Assembly: GCF_000469135.2 (NCBI RefSeq) | Contig: NZ_CP048117.1 | Coordinates: 735,001 to 799,000, forward strand | Direction: 5' to 3' | Length of the DNA stretch: 64,000 nucleotides | Origin: Bacillus sp. SB49 | Lineage (GTDB): Bacteria; Bacillota; Bacilli; Bacillales; Halobacillaceae | Shown here: one piece after another, positions 32,215 through 41,232 of the stretch | Layout of the letters: every line of letters starts with the position of its first letter | Position numbering within the stretch: the first letter of the stretch is position 1 | The notes under the pieces: generated by a model | What the model saw: the letters and a program-made list of their open reading frames with translations, nothing else | What the model was told of the DNA's origin: nothing | The model's database searches: none | Position numbers and translations under genes: made by a program

Positions 32215-32528
32215 TGGCATGGATCTTTTTGCTGGCGGCAGGTTTGTTTGAAATGACCGGGGTCTGGATGATTAATAAACTGCATAAAGACCGTAATTGG
32301 CAATCCATCCTATTCCTTTTATTGGGCTTTGGTGGGAGCTTCTTCTTTCTTTCCCTGGCAATGGAAAGTCTGCCGATGGGAACCGCTTATGCCGTCTGGA
32401 CCGGGATCGGTGCGGCCGGAGGAGCGGTGCTCGGCATGCTTCTTTATGGGGAGTCCAAGGATTGGCGGAGGGTCGTGTTCATTACTATGATCCTTGCTTC
32501 CGCCATCGGGCTGAAGCTGGTGTCTTAA
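32214..32528 (+). CDS. ykkD: SMR-family guanidinium exporter subunit 2 (YkkD type)
   Basis: A 104-residue, four-helix SMR protein (AWIFLLAAGLFEMTGVWMINKL with the Glu; LPMGTAYAVWTGIGAAGGAVLGMLLYGES). Its start overlaps the stop of the partner by one base. Paired SMR genes form antiparallel heterodimers. Confidence 0.92.
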   Translation: MAWIFLLAAGLFEMTGVWMINKLHKDRNWQSILFLLLGFGGSFFFLSLAMESLPMGTAYAVWTGIGAAGGAVLGMLLYGESKDWRRVVFITMILASAIGLKLVS

Positions 32529-32656
32529 ACAGAAGAACTAGTTAATATTAATACCATGTTAGGATTGTACTAATTTCCTTATAAGTGGAAGGATTTCACA
32601 CTCCGAAGTGGAAAAGGTCTAGAGAACGTATCTCACTTCAAGGAGTGTGTCATGGA

Positions 32657-33772
32657 ATGAAGAAACAAATATGGATGATTGTCAGCTTTCTCTTCTTGAT
32701 CGTCAGTCCGCCTGCTTTTGCAGCGACCTCTCTTACTATAAGCGAAGGAATGGAAATGACGGCCGGATCGGATGTGAAGGTGGAAGGCTATATTGTTGGC
32801 GTACCGGTTGGGGTGGATAAGGTAGAGCAGAACAGCTTCACCAGTAACTACGCTTTGGCCTTAGCGGATGAAAAAGAGGAGAATGCGACAGAACGTATGC
32901 TGTTTGTGAAGCTCGATTCGGAATATCGGGGCAGCTACGGTTTAGAGAACAATCCGGATTTAATGGGGGAGAAGGTCATTGTTGAGGGGAGCAGAGATGA
33001 TTACTTTGCTCATCCCGGGGTCAAATCCGTCTCGTCCATTGCGCTTGCCGGTGAAGAAGGAGATGGGGAAACAGGAGAACAGGATTCGCAGCCTGGGTCC
33101 TATTATGATCGTGCGGATTCATTGACTGGAGATGCGTTGAAAGCGGAACTCCATGATATTATTGACGACCATACAGAAATATCCTATTCCCAAGTCTGGG
33201 ATGCGCTGAGAAATACCGACGAGGACCCGGAGAACCCTGCAAACGTTCTGCTTCTCTATACAGGAGACTCTATTTCCAAGAATCGAAATGGCGGCGGGGT
33301 GGATGATTGGAACAGGGAGCATGTCTGGGCTAAATCCCACGGTGGATTCGGTACAGCCATGGGAGCGGGGACGGACCTGCATCACCTTCGGCCAACGGAT
33401 GTCTCTGTCAACTCCAGCCGTAGTAATTTAGACTTTGATAATGGCGGATCTCCTTATTCTGACGCTCCGGACACTTATTATGACGGGGACTCATGGGAGC
33501 CTCGTGACGAAGTAAAAGGAGATGTAGCAAGAATGATTTTCTATATGGCCGTCCGTTATGAAGGAGATCAGGGGGAGCTGGATTTAGAAGTCGCTGATTC
33601 CACGGGTACGAGCGGCCCTTATCTCGGAAAGCTTTCCACACTGAAGGAGTGGCATGAGAGCGATCCGGTCGATGACTTCGAACGGAACAGGAATGAAGTC
33701 ATTTATGAAGACTATCAGCATAACCGTAATCCTTTCATCGACCATCCGGAATATGTAGAAGAAATATGGTGA
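32657..33772 (+). CDS. Secreted endonuclease I-family nuclease with N-terminal OB-fold domain
   Basis: A 371-residue exported nuclease. The signal peptide ends at PPAFA-ATS. Residues 30-130 form an OB-like domain seen before Bacillus extracellular nucleases (GMEMTAGSDVKVEGYIVGV ... GEKVIVEGSRDDYFAHPGVKSV). The catalytic His-Me finger part has NREHVWAKSHGGFG followed by GTDLHHLRPTDVSVNSSRSNLDFDNG, with the metal and general-base His residues. It would degrade DNA/RNA outside the cell. ATG 32657 starts the signal peptide; the longer frame upstream lacks a ribosome site. Confidence 0.9.
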   Translation: MKKQIWMIVSFLFLIVSPPAFAATSLTISEGMEMTAGSDVKVEGYIVGVPVGVDKVEQNSFTSNYALALADEKEENATERMLFVKLDSEYRGSYGLENNPDLMGEKVIVEGSRDDYFAHPGVKSVSSIALAGEEGDGETGEQDSQPGSYYDRADSLTGDALKAELHDIIDDHTEISYSQVWDALRNTDEDPENPANVLLLYTGDSISKNRNGGGVDDWNREHVWAKSHGGFGTAMGAGTDLHHLRPTDVSVNSSRSNLDFDNGGSPYSDAPDTYYDGDSWEPRDEVKGDVARMIFYMAVRYEGDQGELDLEVADSTGTSGPYLGKLSTLKEWHESDPVDDFERNRNEVIYEDYQHNRNPFIDHPEYVEEIW

Positions 33773-33803
33773 AACAAAACCTCTGCTCTGCAGAGGTTTT
33801 GTT
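33773..33803 (+). terminator. Intrinsic terminator of the endonuclease gene
   Basis: AACAAAACCTCTGC and its perfect complement (14 bp) around TCT, beginning at the stop codon. Confidence 0.85.
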
Positions 33804-33900
33804 ATGCAGAGGGATAGACTTCCTGCTTATTTAAAGATAGAATCATAGATTAACGGCTTGAAAAAACTTCAAGTGCAGACAGAAGAGGAAGGTGTTTGAT

Positions 33901-35112
33901 ATGCTTCATAATCCAACAGGAAAAGAACGTATTGGTCTTGCGTTTCTACTTGGAATGCTCGGTGTGCTTGGTCCATTAAATATAGATATGTACCTGCCGA
34001 GTTTCCCGGGAATCGCCTCTGATTTAGACACGAGTGCGTCTCTTGTGCAACTCAGTTTAACGGCTTGTTTAATAGGACTTGCGGTAGGACAAATAGTAGT
34101 AGGACCGATCAGTGACTCTCAAGGAAGAAAAAAACCACTGATCATTTTTCTTTCGTTATTTGCTTTAGCTTCTCTGCTTTGTGCACTTGCGCCTAACATA
34201 ACTGTTCTTGTAGCGGCACGCTTTCTCCAGGGTTTCACCGCCTCTGCGGGGGTTGTTCTATCCCGTGCCGTAGTTCGTGACGTCTTTACCGGACGGCAGT
34301 TAACGAAGTTCTTCGCTTTATTGATGGTCATCAATGCAACCGCTCCTATGATTGCCCCGATGACGGGCGGAGCGATTCTTTTACTCCCTTTTGCAACATG
34401 GGAAACCATTTTCTTTTTCCTCAGCTTTGTCGGTGTTTTAATCGTTTTGACGGTAACGAAGAAGCTCCCGGAAACACTTCCCGAAGAAAGAAGAATTCCG
34501 AGCTCTTTAAAGGAATCCATTCTGACAATCGGACGACTGTTGAAAGATCGTTCCTTCATCGGTTACGCCTTGACTATCGGATTCGTCCATGGGGGGAGTT
34601 TCGCCTATGTTTCGGGAACCCCTTTTGTATATCAGGGAATTTACGGCGTATCCCCACAGGTTTTCAGCGTTCTTTTCGGTATTAACGGCCTTGCCATCAT
34701 AACGGGAAGTTTTCTGATCGGCCGCCTTGGAGGCATTATTCATGAAAGAAGTCTGCTTCGGACAGCAGTGATCATTGCCGTCACCGCGACCGCGTTTCTT
34801 CTGGTGATGACTGTAATGGAAGGCCCGCTCTATTCCATCGTAATTCCTATCTTTATTTATATGACTGCAATGGGAATGGTGCTGACAAGTACGTTCACTT
34901 TGGCGATGGAACATCAGGGACACCGGGCCGGTAGTGCCAGTGCCGTATTGGGGATGCTTCCTCTATTGTTCGGAGCCATTGTATCCCCCCTCGTCGGATT
35001 GAATGAAACAACGGCCGTGCCGATGGGGACGATTCTATTTACGACATCTTCTATAGGTGCTGTCCTATTCTTTACATTGACGAAGAAGGACGGGCAGCCG
35101 GAAACAGCTTAA
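33901..35112 (+). CDS. Bcr/CflA-family multidrug MFS exporter
   Basis: A 403-residue, 12-helix transporter. DMYLPSFPGIASDL near the N-terminus is the Bcr/CflA signature, followed by GQIVVGPISDSQGRKKPL (MFS motif A) and RFLQGFTASAGVVLSRAVVRD (motif B/C). Likely a proton-driven drug exporter. ATG 33901 is chosen by spacing to AGAGGAAGG; GTG 33892 is the alternative. Confidence 0.92.
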   Translation: MLHNPTGKERIGLAFLLGMLGVLGPLNIDMYLPSFPGIASDLDTSASLVQLSLTACLIGLAVGQIVVGPISDSQGRKKPLIIFLSLFALASLLCALAPNITVLVAARFLQGFTASAGVVLSRAVVRDVFTGRQLTKFFALLMVINATAPMIAPMTGGAILLLPFATWETIFFFLSFVGVLIVLTVTKKLPETLPEERRIPSSLKESILTIGRLLKDRSFIGYALTIGFVHGGSFAYVSGTPFVYQGIYGVSPQVFSVLFGINGLAIITGSFLIGRLGGIIHERSLLRTAVIIAVTATAFLLVMTVMEGPLYSIVIPIFIYMTAMGMVLTSTFTLAMEHQGHRAGSASAVLGMLPLLFGAIVSPLVGLNETTAVPMGTILFTTSSIGAVLFFTLTKKDGQPETA

Positions 35113-35168
35113 TAAATCCGGATAACATTTCCTGCTGTGTATTATAATGATAAAACAGGAGGTGCAGG

Positions 35169-35906
35169 ATGAATACTGGTTTTATCGTCTATAGCATCAT
35201 CATGGTATGGGTATTGGTTATTTACGGCGGATTAACGTATCTGGTGGTTAAAAAGAGAGAGTACGGATTAATTTCCGGGTTCGGAAACCGGTCGGAAGAG
35301 GAGCAGCAGTATCTGTTGGAGAACGGCTATGTAGACGCAACAGGCCGTCTGCTGAAATGGACGTTCTCAATGCTTCTGCTCACTTTTCTTGCCGGCCTGC
35401 TTCCGGTTGATCTGGCATTTGAGGTCGGGCTTGGTTTGTTTTTCATCGTTTTATTGACCGGTATTGTTTGGATACAGCGATACGAGGTTCCTCGTAAAAG
35501 GAAGCGGAATGTATGGATGACAAGCATCTTTTCCGTCGCCATCTTCGGGGGAGTAGTTGCACTGACCATTACTGGATTGATCGACAATACCGTAACGGTT
35601 GAAGATTCAAAGGTGAAGATTTCGGGAATGTATGGCGGTGAATGGTCACTTGCTGACATAGAGAAGGTGGAGATCTTGGATGACGTGCCGGATGTGATTG
35701 TGAAGTCCAATGGTTTCGCATCGGGAGGTCATTTGAAAGGGCGCTTCCGTCTCGAGGACCCATATGAAGGAGCACTGCTATTCATTCAAGCGGATATGAA
35801 GCCCTCCGTGTACATAAAGACGAAAGAGGACGATTTGTTCATTAATAAAGAAGATGAGGAAGAAACCAGACGCTTGTATGAAACGCTGAAAGAGTCGGTT
35901 CGTTGA
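35169..35906 (+). CDS. Membrane protein with DUF3784-like N-terminus and PH-like C-terminus
   Basis: A 245-residue protein. Membrane segments lie at about 5-25, 62-80, 86-103 and 117-137. GLISGFGNRSEEEQQYLLENGY between the first two is the DUF3784 pattern. After residue 140 comes a soluble domain: VTVEDSKVKISGMYGGEWSLADIEKVEILDDVPDVIVKSNGFASGGHLKGRFRLE, like bacterial PH domains in DUF3784/YdbS-type proteins. Function unknown. The gene stands alone between an MFS gene and a CBS-domain protein gene. Confidence 0.8.
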   Translation: MNTGFIVYSIIMVWVLVIYGGLTYLVVKKREYGLISGFGNRSEEEQQYLLENGYVDATGRLLKWTFSMLLLTFLAGLLPVDLAFEVGLGLFFIVLLTGIVWIQRYEVPRKRKRNVWMTSIFSVAIFGGVVALTITGLIDNTVTVEDSKVKISGMYGGEWSLADIEKVEILDDVPDVIVKSNGFASGGHLKGRFRLEDPYEGALLFIQADMKPSVYIKTKEDDLFINKEDEEETRRLYETLKESVR

Positions 35907-36008
35907 TGACGACGATTCCTGTGCATCGCGAATACGTACGGTTGTTATCCTGACTACGGAACGTGTTATAATAAACCGGCATGTACAATTTCAAGGAGGA
36001 GTTTTCTT

Positions 36009-37229
36009 GTGATCATCGCGATCATTGTTCTACTGTTCGTTTCTTTATTTTTCTCGGGAAGCGAAACAGCATTGACTGCTGCAAACAAAATGAAGCTGCA
36101 GGCTCGAGTGAATAAAAATGATAAAAAAGCGGAAAAGTTGTTGAATCTTGTTTCCCGTCCAAGTGAATTCATTACGACAATCTTGATTGGTAATAATATA
36201 GCTAACATTCTGCTTCCAACATTGGTTACGGCACTAGCTATTGAGTATGGATTCAGTGTAGGAGTGGCTTCCGCCATTTTGACTGTCACCATCATCGTCT
36301 TCTCAGAAGTCATTCCGAAATCGATTGCCGCTGCCTTCCCGGATCGAATATCCATGTTGGTTTCTCCGGTCATCCGGTTTTTCGTTATCCTTTTTAAACC
36401 AGTGACTGTGGTGTTGAACTGGTTGACAGGATCCATTACGAAGGCTTTGTCCAAAGGAGAAACGAACGATGTCTCCGTTTCAAAAGAGGAGCTTCGGACG
36501 ATGGTTGACATTGCAGATTCGGAAGGGACCTTCAACGAAGCGGAATCCCACCGGATCAAAGGTGTGCTTGATTTCTATAATCTGAATGTAAAGGATGTCC
36601 TGAAAACACCCCGGGTGGATATGATTGCCATTTCGGAAGAGGCAATGTTTGAGGAAGTTCGGGATATGGTTACTCAACACCCGTTTACAAGGTACCCGGT
36701 TTATCGGGAAGACATAGATGACATTGTTGCTGTTCTTCATTCAAAGTATTTGATTTCCTGGGCAATGGAACCCGAACGCCCGCTCAAGGATTTCACGTAT
36801 AAGGATCCTCTTGTCGTTTATGAATTCCATAGTATAGAATGGGTTTTCCGGAAGATGACAAAAGAGAAGAAGCATATGGCGATTGTTCTGGATGAGTATG
36901 GAGGAACCGAAGGGGTTCTTACACATGAGGATGTCATTGAAGCAATGATCGGTCTTGAAATTGAGGATGAAATGGACGTAGAAAGTGACTCCATCATTGA
37001 GAAGATATCAGAGACCGAACTGATCTGTGACGGAAAGATTACTCTCCGGCGCTTGAACTCAATTTTCGATACAGAAGTTCCGGAAGAAGAAGACGTCCTT
37101 GCAGGCTATCTTCTGAAGGAGTTCAATGACTTCCCGCAAGAAGGGGATGTGTTGGAAAGGAATAACCTGACGTTTAAAGTGCTTGAGATCGAAGGAAGAA
37201 TGCTGAGAAGGATCCAAATTATAAAATAG
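36009..37229 (+). CDS. DUF21-CBS-CorC/HlyC-domain membrane protein (hemolysin C family)
   Basis: A 406-residue protein. The DUF21/CNNM membrane domain covers residues 1-180 (FFSGSETALTAANK; ILIGNNIANILLPTLVTALA; VFSEVIPKSIAAAFPD). A CBS pair follows at 205-325 (TPRVDMIAI; FTRYPVYREDIDDIVAVLH; MAIVLDEYGGTEGVLTHEDVIEAMIGLEIEDE), and the CorC/HlyC domain at the C-terminus. Related Bacillus proteins (YhdP, MpfA-type) are magnesium efflux factors, so a metal-ion role is likely. GTG 36009 has AAGGAGGA upstream. Confidence 0.9.
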   Translation: MIIAIIVLLFVSLFFSGSETALTAANKMKLQARVNKNDKKAEKLLNLVSRPSEFITTILIGNNIANILLPTLVTALAIEYGFSVGVASAILTVTIIVFSEVIPKSIAAAFPDRISMLVSPVIRFFVILFKPVTVVLNWLTGSITKALSKGETNDVSVSKEELRTMVDIADSEGTFNEAESHRIKGVLDFYNLNVKDVLKTPRVDMIAISEEAMFEEVRDMVTQHPFTRYPVYREDIDDIVAVLHSKYLISWAMEPERPLKDFTYKDPLVVYEFHSIEWVFRKMTKEKKHMAIVLDEYGGTEGVLTHEDVIEAMIGLEIEDEMDVESDSIIEKISETELICDGKITLRRLNSIFDTEVPEEEDVLAGYLLKEFNDFPQEGDVLERNNLTFKVLEIEGRMLRRIQIIK

Positions 37230-37236
37230 AAAAGAA

Positions 37237-37263
37237 AAACCCGGCCTTTGCGCCGGGTTTTTT
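37237..37263 (+). terminator. Intrinsic terminator after the CBS-domain protein gene
   Basis: AAACCCGGC-CTTTGC-GCCGGGTTT followed by TTT. Confidence 0.9.
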
Positions 37264-37302
37264 GTATGGGAATATTAAAAGGACCAGAGGACTATAGACC
37301 CT

Positions 37303-37328
37303 TTAATTTTCCATATCATGGCCGATAT
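37303..37328 (+). promoter_or_regulatory. Sigma-D (motility) type promoter
   Basis: The -10 element GCCGATAT (37321-37328) matches the sigma-D consensus exactly. It is preceded by TTAA (37303-37306, consensus TAAA) at the proper 14-nt spacing. It lies upstream of a chemoreceptor gene, a classical sigma-D target. Confidence 0.7.
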
Positions 37329-37370
37329 AAGAGGTGGTACGCTATACATATATCGGAAGGTGATGGGATT

Positions 37371-37529
37371 ATGATGCTGGCAAATAAAACAGTCATTAAA
37401 GGTGGATCCTTGGTAATCGGACGGGAAAAAGCAGTGGAAATCGGCAGGAAGGGTACGGATGTAGTAGTGGCGGATGATGGCTTCTCTGTATTCAATTCCG
37501 ATTTAAGGAAGGGGGAAGAAGGGAGATGA
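37371..37529 (+). CDS. Small ORF coupled to the chemoreceptor gene
   Basis: A 52-residue reading frame ([52 protein letters not shown]) with AAGGTGATGGG upstream, ending with a 4-nt overlap (ATGA) with the chemoreceptor start. It is the first frame after the sigma-D-type promoter. No domain is recognised. The frame is open a further 41 codons upstream across the promoter, which argues that the true start is 37371 or 37374. Confidence 0.5.
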   Translation: MMLANKTVIKGGSLVIGREKAVEIGRKGTDVVVADDGFSVFNSDLRKGEEGR

Positions 37530-39007
37530 GCGCAATCGATCAGATGAAACAGGAGACGTTGAAAAAGAAAAACCTGCTTCTTTTTACTGCTTTCACGTTG
37601 TCCTTAGCAGCAGCATTCATGAAATCACTGATGGAAGGGGAACAGGAAGCATTCATTCTGTTCGGAATTGAAATCGCTCTATTTACCATTTCCTTCCTAG
37701 GAACGATTTGGGGGAGGAAGCCGGAACTGTTCCCTTATATAAGTGTCATCCTCGTCAATACCTTTACAGTCTCTGGTGTTTTCTACGTCGGTGGCGGATG
37801 GACAGCCGTACTTATCACGTACTTCCTTTCCGTATTTGCAGTCGTCCACTTCAAACGAACGGTATTTGCCATTGGTTACTTTATGGGTGGGCTCTCACTT
37901 ATCCTCAACCAGCTTTACAGCACGGCGGATCAGGTTTCCCTTCAGGAAAATGCAGCGACTATCTACCTCGCTTATTTGCTGATCGGTGTCCTTTTCTTTG
38001 TACTCATCCATTTGAGTAAAGGCCAGGAGCGGGCAATCGAGAGCCTCGTCATGGAGGCTGATTATCGGACAGATGAACAGAAGAACCTGAAAGTGCAAAT
38101 CCTGGATCATGCTACCGTGATCAAAGATGATATTACCAGCATGAACGGGCGCGTACAGGGGAACTTACAGGCCCAGGAAGAGATGCAGACAGCTATCCAG
38201 GAAGTAGCGTCCGGCAGTCAGCAGCAGGCAGGCCAAATTTCTGACATTGCGGAACGTACGACAAGATCACAGCAGGAAATGATGGAGTTAGGGAAGCGGA
38301 TGGAGGCACTCCGTGAAGAAACGAATGAAGCGAACAGAATGACGGAGAGCAGCGAGGTCAAGGTGGAGACCTTTACGATGGAAATTCAGCAAATCAAAGC
38401 ATTCATGAGCGATTTAAATGAAACGTTCCACCATTTAAGCAATAAAGTAAAAGAAACAGGCACGTTCTCTGATGATATCAAGAAGATATCGGAGCAGACG
38501 AATCTGCTCGCCTTGAATGCATCTATTGAAGCTGCTCGTGCGGGCGAAGCAGGAAAAGGATTTTCTGTTGTAGCTGATGAGATTAGAAAGCTATCAGAGA
38601 TGACAAATGATACGGCAGAGAAAATAACGACCAATTTGATGGAAGCTCTCCGGAATAATGAATCCACATTGGAGAAGATGGATGGAAGTTCTGCGAAGAT
38701 CACCTCCATTCAAGATTCTTTCGGTGAGATCCATACCTATTTCACAGACTTGAAGGAAGTACTCGTCCATATTGTTGATATTTTCAAAGAGACGGATGAT
38801 GTCATGATGAGAGTAATTACGGACAATCTTCAAGTGGAACAGTGGAGTGGGGAATTAGCTGCAATCATTGAGGAATCGAGTGCAGGTATGCAGGAAATGA
38901 GTGCCACGGTGGAAGCGCTCACTTCTGACAGCGAAAACATAGCTGCTATTATGAACCATACAACTGAAAAAGCCGATCAATTATTGGCCGTGGATCAACA
39001 TAAGTAA
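37526..39007 (+). CDS. Methyl-accepting chemotaxis protein without an extracellular sensor domain
   Basis: A 493-residue receptor. Residues 15-165 hold about five or six hydrophobic segments with very short loops ([86 protein letters not shown]), with no ligand-binding loop. Then comes a coiled-coil signalling rod with the tip [38 protein letters not shown], which binds CheA/CheW. The membrane bundle itself may sense, as in energy-taxis or membrane-stress receptors. It is coupled to the 52-residue ORF and driven by the sigma-D-type promoter. Confidence 0.92.
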   Translation: MSAIDQMKQETLKKKNLLLFTAFTLSLAAAFMKSLMEGEQEAFILFGIEIALFTISFLGTIWGRKPELFPYISVILVNTFTVSGVFYVGGGWTAVLITYFLSVFAVVHFKRTVFAIGYFMGGLSLILNQLYSTADQVSLQENAATIYLAYLLIGVLFFVLIHLSKGQERAIESLVMEADYRTDEQKNLKVQILDHATVIKDDITSMNGRVQGNLQAQEEMQTAIQEVASGSQQQAGQISDIAERTTRSQQEMMELGKRMEALREETNEANRMTESSEVKVETFTMEIQQIKAFMSDLNETFHHLSNKVKETGTFSDDIKKISEQTNLLALNASIEAARAGEAGKGFSVVADEIRKLSEMTNDTAEKITTNLMEALRNNESTLEKMDGSSAKITSIQDSFGEIHTYFTDLKEVLVHIVDIFKETDDVMMRVITDNLQVEQWSGELAAIIEESSAGMQEMSATVEALTSDSENIAAIMNHTTEKADQLLAVDQHK

Positions 39008-39013
39008 AAAAGG

Positions 39014-39047
39014 AAACCTCCCGATATATCCGTGTCGGGAGGTTTTT
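39014..39047. terminator. Intrinsic terminator of the chemoreceptor gene
   Basis: AAACCTCCCGA / TCGGGAGGTTT followed by TTTT. The converging DUF2207 gene ends just beyond, so it may serve both. Confidence 0.9.
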
Positions 39048-39057
39048 TTAAGTGTAA

Positions 39058-40689
39058 TTAAAAGGCTCCGGAACCGCCGCCGCCACCACCGGTCCCGCCA
39101 CCGCTGCTTGAGCTTCCAGATGAAGCGGAAACTGTGGTATGACGCTGTGCGTCCGAAAAGTTCGTCTCAAAGTAAGAACCAATCACCACATACGTTGCAA
39201 TTTCGCTGGACTGGGTGGAAGAGGGGAACGGTTGGGAAAGGGGATCACGTTTACCTGCTCCGATTTGGAACAAAAGTGCTTTTAAGCGGTCTTCTTCTTC
39301 CCATGTTTCCCAATCGTCATCTTTTTTCAACGGCTGGAGCTGGTCGTAGAGACTACGTCCTTCCACATTCAACGGCTTGTATGCAATGCTGAACAGCAAG
39401 AAGTAGATGATCAGCAGGATGACGAAAATCATCCAAAGGAATGTACCGTTCAAAGGAAGAAGAATGGCGAAAGGAAAAAGGCCGAGTGCTGTTAAGCCTG
39501 CTGTCCATCGTGGAACAGCGGATGAAGCGTATAAGCTCTGCTCCTTCACTTCCTTTCTGACAAGCTTCTGCCAGGAATGATGTCGTTTACGATAGGTTTC
39601 ACTATTTTCTTTGTTCTTTGCGTACCTTTCTATATCGTCAATATATAGGGTATCGCTTTGGGCTATATCATCATATAACCATTCGATCAATTGCTGCTCG
39701 TGCTCGTGGTCCGGATGACGGTCAAGGCGTTTATACACCTTCTTGGACTGTTCTTCAATCAGTCCTTTACGGACAAGATCAAGCATCGCAGCGGTCAGTG
39801 CTTTGTGATTCATATAGCCGCCCTTCATAAAGCTGATCATTCCCGGTATACTCATGGAGTGATCTGGAAATAAGGAGCCCCCTTTAATACGTTCGGCATC
39901 CCAACCTGTCATTTTCCTTCTTCTTAGGCCGTAACCATACAGGAGGACCGCCAAGGCAGTTGCTGAAACCGTGAGAATTGCGCCGATTTTCCCCCACTGT
40001 TCTTCTCTCTGCTTTTTCTCCGCTGCCTCGTCGTCCAGGGACTTCTTCTCAGCAAGGATGGTTCCGAGCATTTCTTTCGTGTTGCCGGCTGCATAGAAGA
40101 GGGAAGCATCATAGGCGACGCGGATGTCCCCTTTCTCGTTAGCCGGTACTTCTCCCATTTCGTATCGGACGGATCCATCGTCCAACAATTGTTCTGTTTC
40201 ATAGGCAGCATCGTATCCGAAAGCCACTTTCGCTTCCGTCTGCGCTGGAGGGACGACAGTGATCGTCAAGTCCTCATAGGTAGACTCGTTTCTATCATCA
40301 AAGAAAGGCCAATAAAACTGGGACACATCAGCATAATGCTCCATGCCGTTCTCAATCGTGTAAAAAAGGTCGACCGTTATGGTTTCGTCTGAACCGCCGC
40401 GATAGACTTTATACAGATCCCCTTCTCTTTCCACCTCCAAAGCTTTTCCGTTCTCTTCGGCACGGACATCGGTGATTTCCGAGCCCTGTTGTTTCGGAAT
40501 AAGTGTTCTTGTTATACCATTGAATTCTCCATCAAACGCGTACGTGTGTGATTCTTCCACCATTACTTTACCATCCGCCTGCAAAGATGCCGTGATATTC
40601 GTTTCTTCAATCGAATAATCCGCGGCATAAACAGGGAGGGGAAGGAGAAGGATGAGGAGAATAATCGATCCAGTGACCCACTTTTTCAT
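39058..40689 (-). CDS. DUF2207-family membrane protein
   Basis: A 543-residue protein. A signal peptide (VTGSIILLILLLPLPVYA) is followed by an extracytoplasmic DUF2207 beta domain, residues about 20-195 (YSIEETNITASLQADGKVMVEESHTYAFDGEFNGITRTLIP). A membrane helix lies near 228-245 (GAILTVSATALAVLLYGYGL), then a cytoplasmic helical part and two more helices (WTAGLTALGLFPFAILLPL; MIFVILLIIYFLLFSIAY). The C-terminal tail is Ser/Gly-rich and ends GGGGGGSGAF, common in this family. Function unknown. The start at 40689 follows GGGTGG; the longer frame to 40713 lacks a ribosome site. Confidence 0.87.
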   Translation of the reverse strand: MKKWVTGSIILLILLLPLPVYAADYSIEETNITASLQADGKVMVEESHTYAFDGEFNGITRTLIPKQQGSEITDVRAEENGKALEVEREGDLYKVYRGGSDETITVDLFYTIENGMEHYADVSQFYWPFFDDRNESTYEDLTITVVPPAQTEAKVAFGYDAAYETEQLLDDGSVRYEMGEVPANEKGDIRVAYDASLFYAAGNTKEMLGTILAEKKSLDDEAAEKKQREEQWGKIGAILTVSATALAVLLYGYGLRRRKMTGWDAERIKGGSLFPDHSMSIPGMISFMKGGYMNHKALTAAMLDLVRKGLIEEQSKKVYKRLDRHPDHEHEQQLIEWLYDDIAQSDTLYIDDIERYAKNKENSETYRKRHHSWQKLVRKEVKEQSLYASSAVPRWTAGLTALGLFPFAILLPLNGTFLWMIFVILLIIYFLLFSIAYKPLNVEGRSLYDQLQPLKKDDDWETWEEEDRLKALLFQIGAGKRDPLSQPFPSSTQSSEIATYVVIGSYFETNFSDAQRHTTVSASSGSSSSGGGTGGGGGGSGAF

Positions 40690-40756
40690 AGATTCCACCC
40701 GCTTTCTATTCATAACTACGTATAGAAGTGGAAATAGGTTTCATTGGTAAGTCATA

Positions 40757-40786
40757 GAAAAAAGAGCTCCCGGATAGAAGCTCTTC
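40757..40786 (-). terminator. Terminator of the zinc-finger gene
   Basis: AAGAGCTTC / GGAGCTCTT on the minus strand, followed by a T run. Confidence 0.75.
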
Positions 40787-40804
40787 TTCCATTACTATTT
40801 AGGT

Positions 40805-41068
40805 TCAGGCAAAGCGTTGAAGGGCTTGGAACATCTCCTGACCTTCATCATTCAGTACATTGCCGCTCCCTTTACACCTGGCACATTCCTTCTCATAGCT
40901 CGTTTCTTCGACTGCGAGTCTCCAGGCGGCATCCTCCTTGGCGTGATTGACACGTTGATAGTGGTCCATGATCATGTTGGCTTTGCTGTCATCATATTCC
41001 TTATAGGCACCGGTACCGTGACAGAGTGGGCAGACATTATAAAGATGACTCACCGTTTTTGTATTCAA
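40805..41068 (-). CDS. Small protein with DnaJ-like CxxCxG zinc motifs
   Basis: An 87-residue protein with two CxxCxG pairs: CPLCHGTGAY near residue 13 and CARCKGSGNV near residue 62, with a helical stretch between. This is the pattern of half a DnaJ zinc-finger repeat, binding one Zn. It would start at TTG 41068 with AAGGG upstream. Function unknown. Confidence 0.7.
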   Translation of the reverse strand: MNTKTVSHLYNVCPLCHGTGAYKEYDDSKANMIMDHYQRVNHAKEDAAWRLAVEETSYEKECARCKGSGNVLNDEGQEMFQALQRFA

Positions 41069-41194
41069 AAAGAACCCTTCTTTCTTTTATTGGTATTGAT
41101 AAATTATGATTGATTTTATGGAATATTCAGACTAATTGCAAGTGTTTTCAGACATATAAAAAAGAAAAAAAGTAGAATTCCTCAAAAAGCCTAC

Positions 41195-41223
41195 AAAAAA
41201 AGCCGCCGGGAGATCCGGCGACT
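41195..41223 (-). terminator. Terminator of the CAP-domain gene
   Basis: On the minus strand, GTCGCCGG-ATCTC-CCGGCGGC (one mismatch), then seven T. Confidence 0.85.
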
Positions 41224-41232
41224 CGAAATCTT

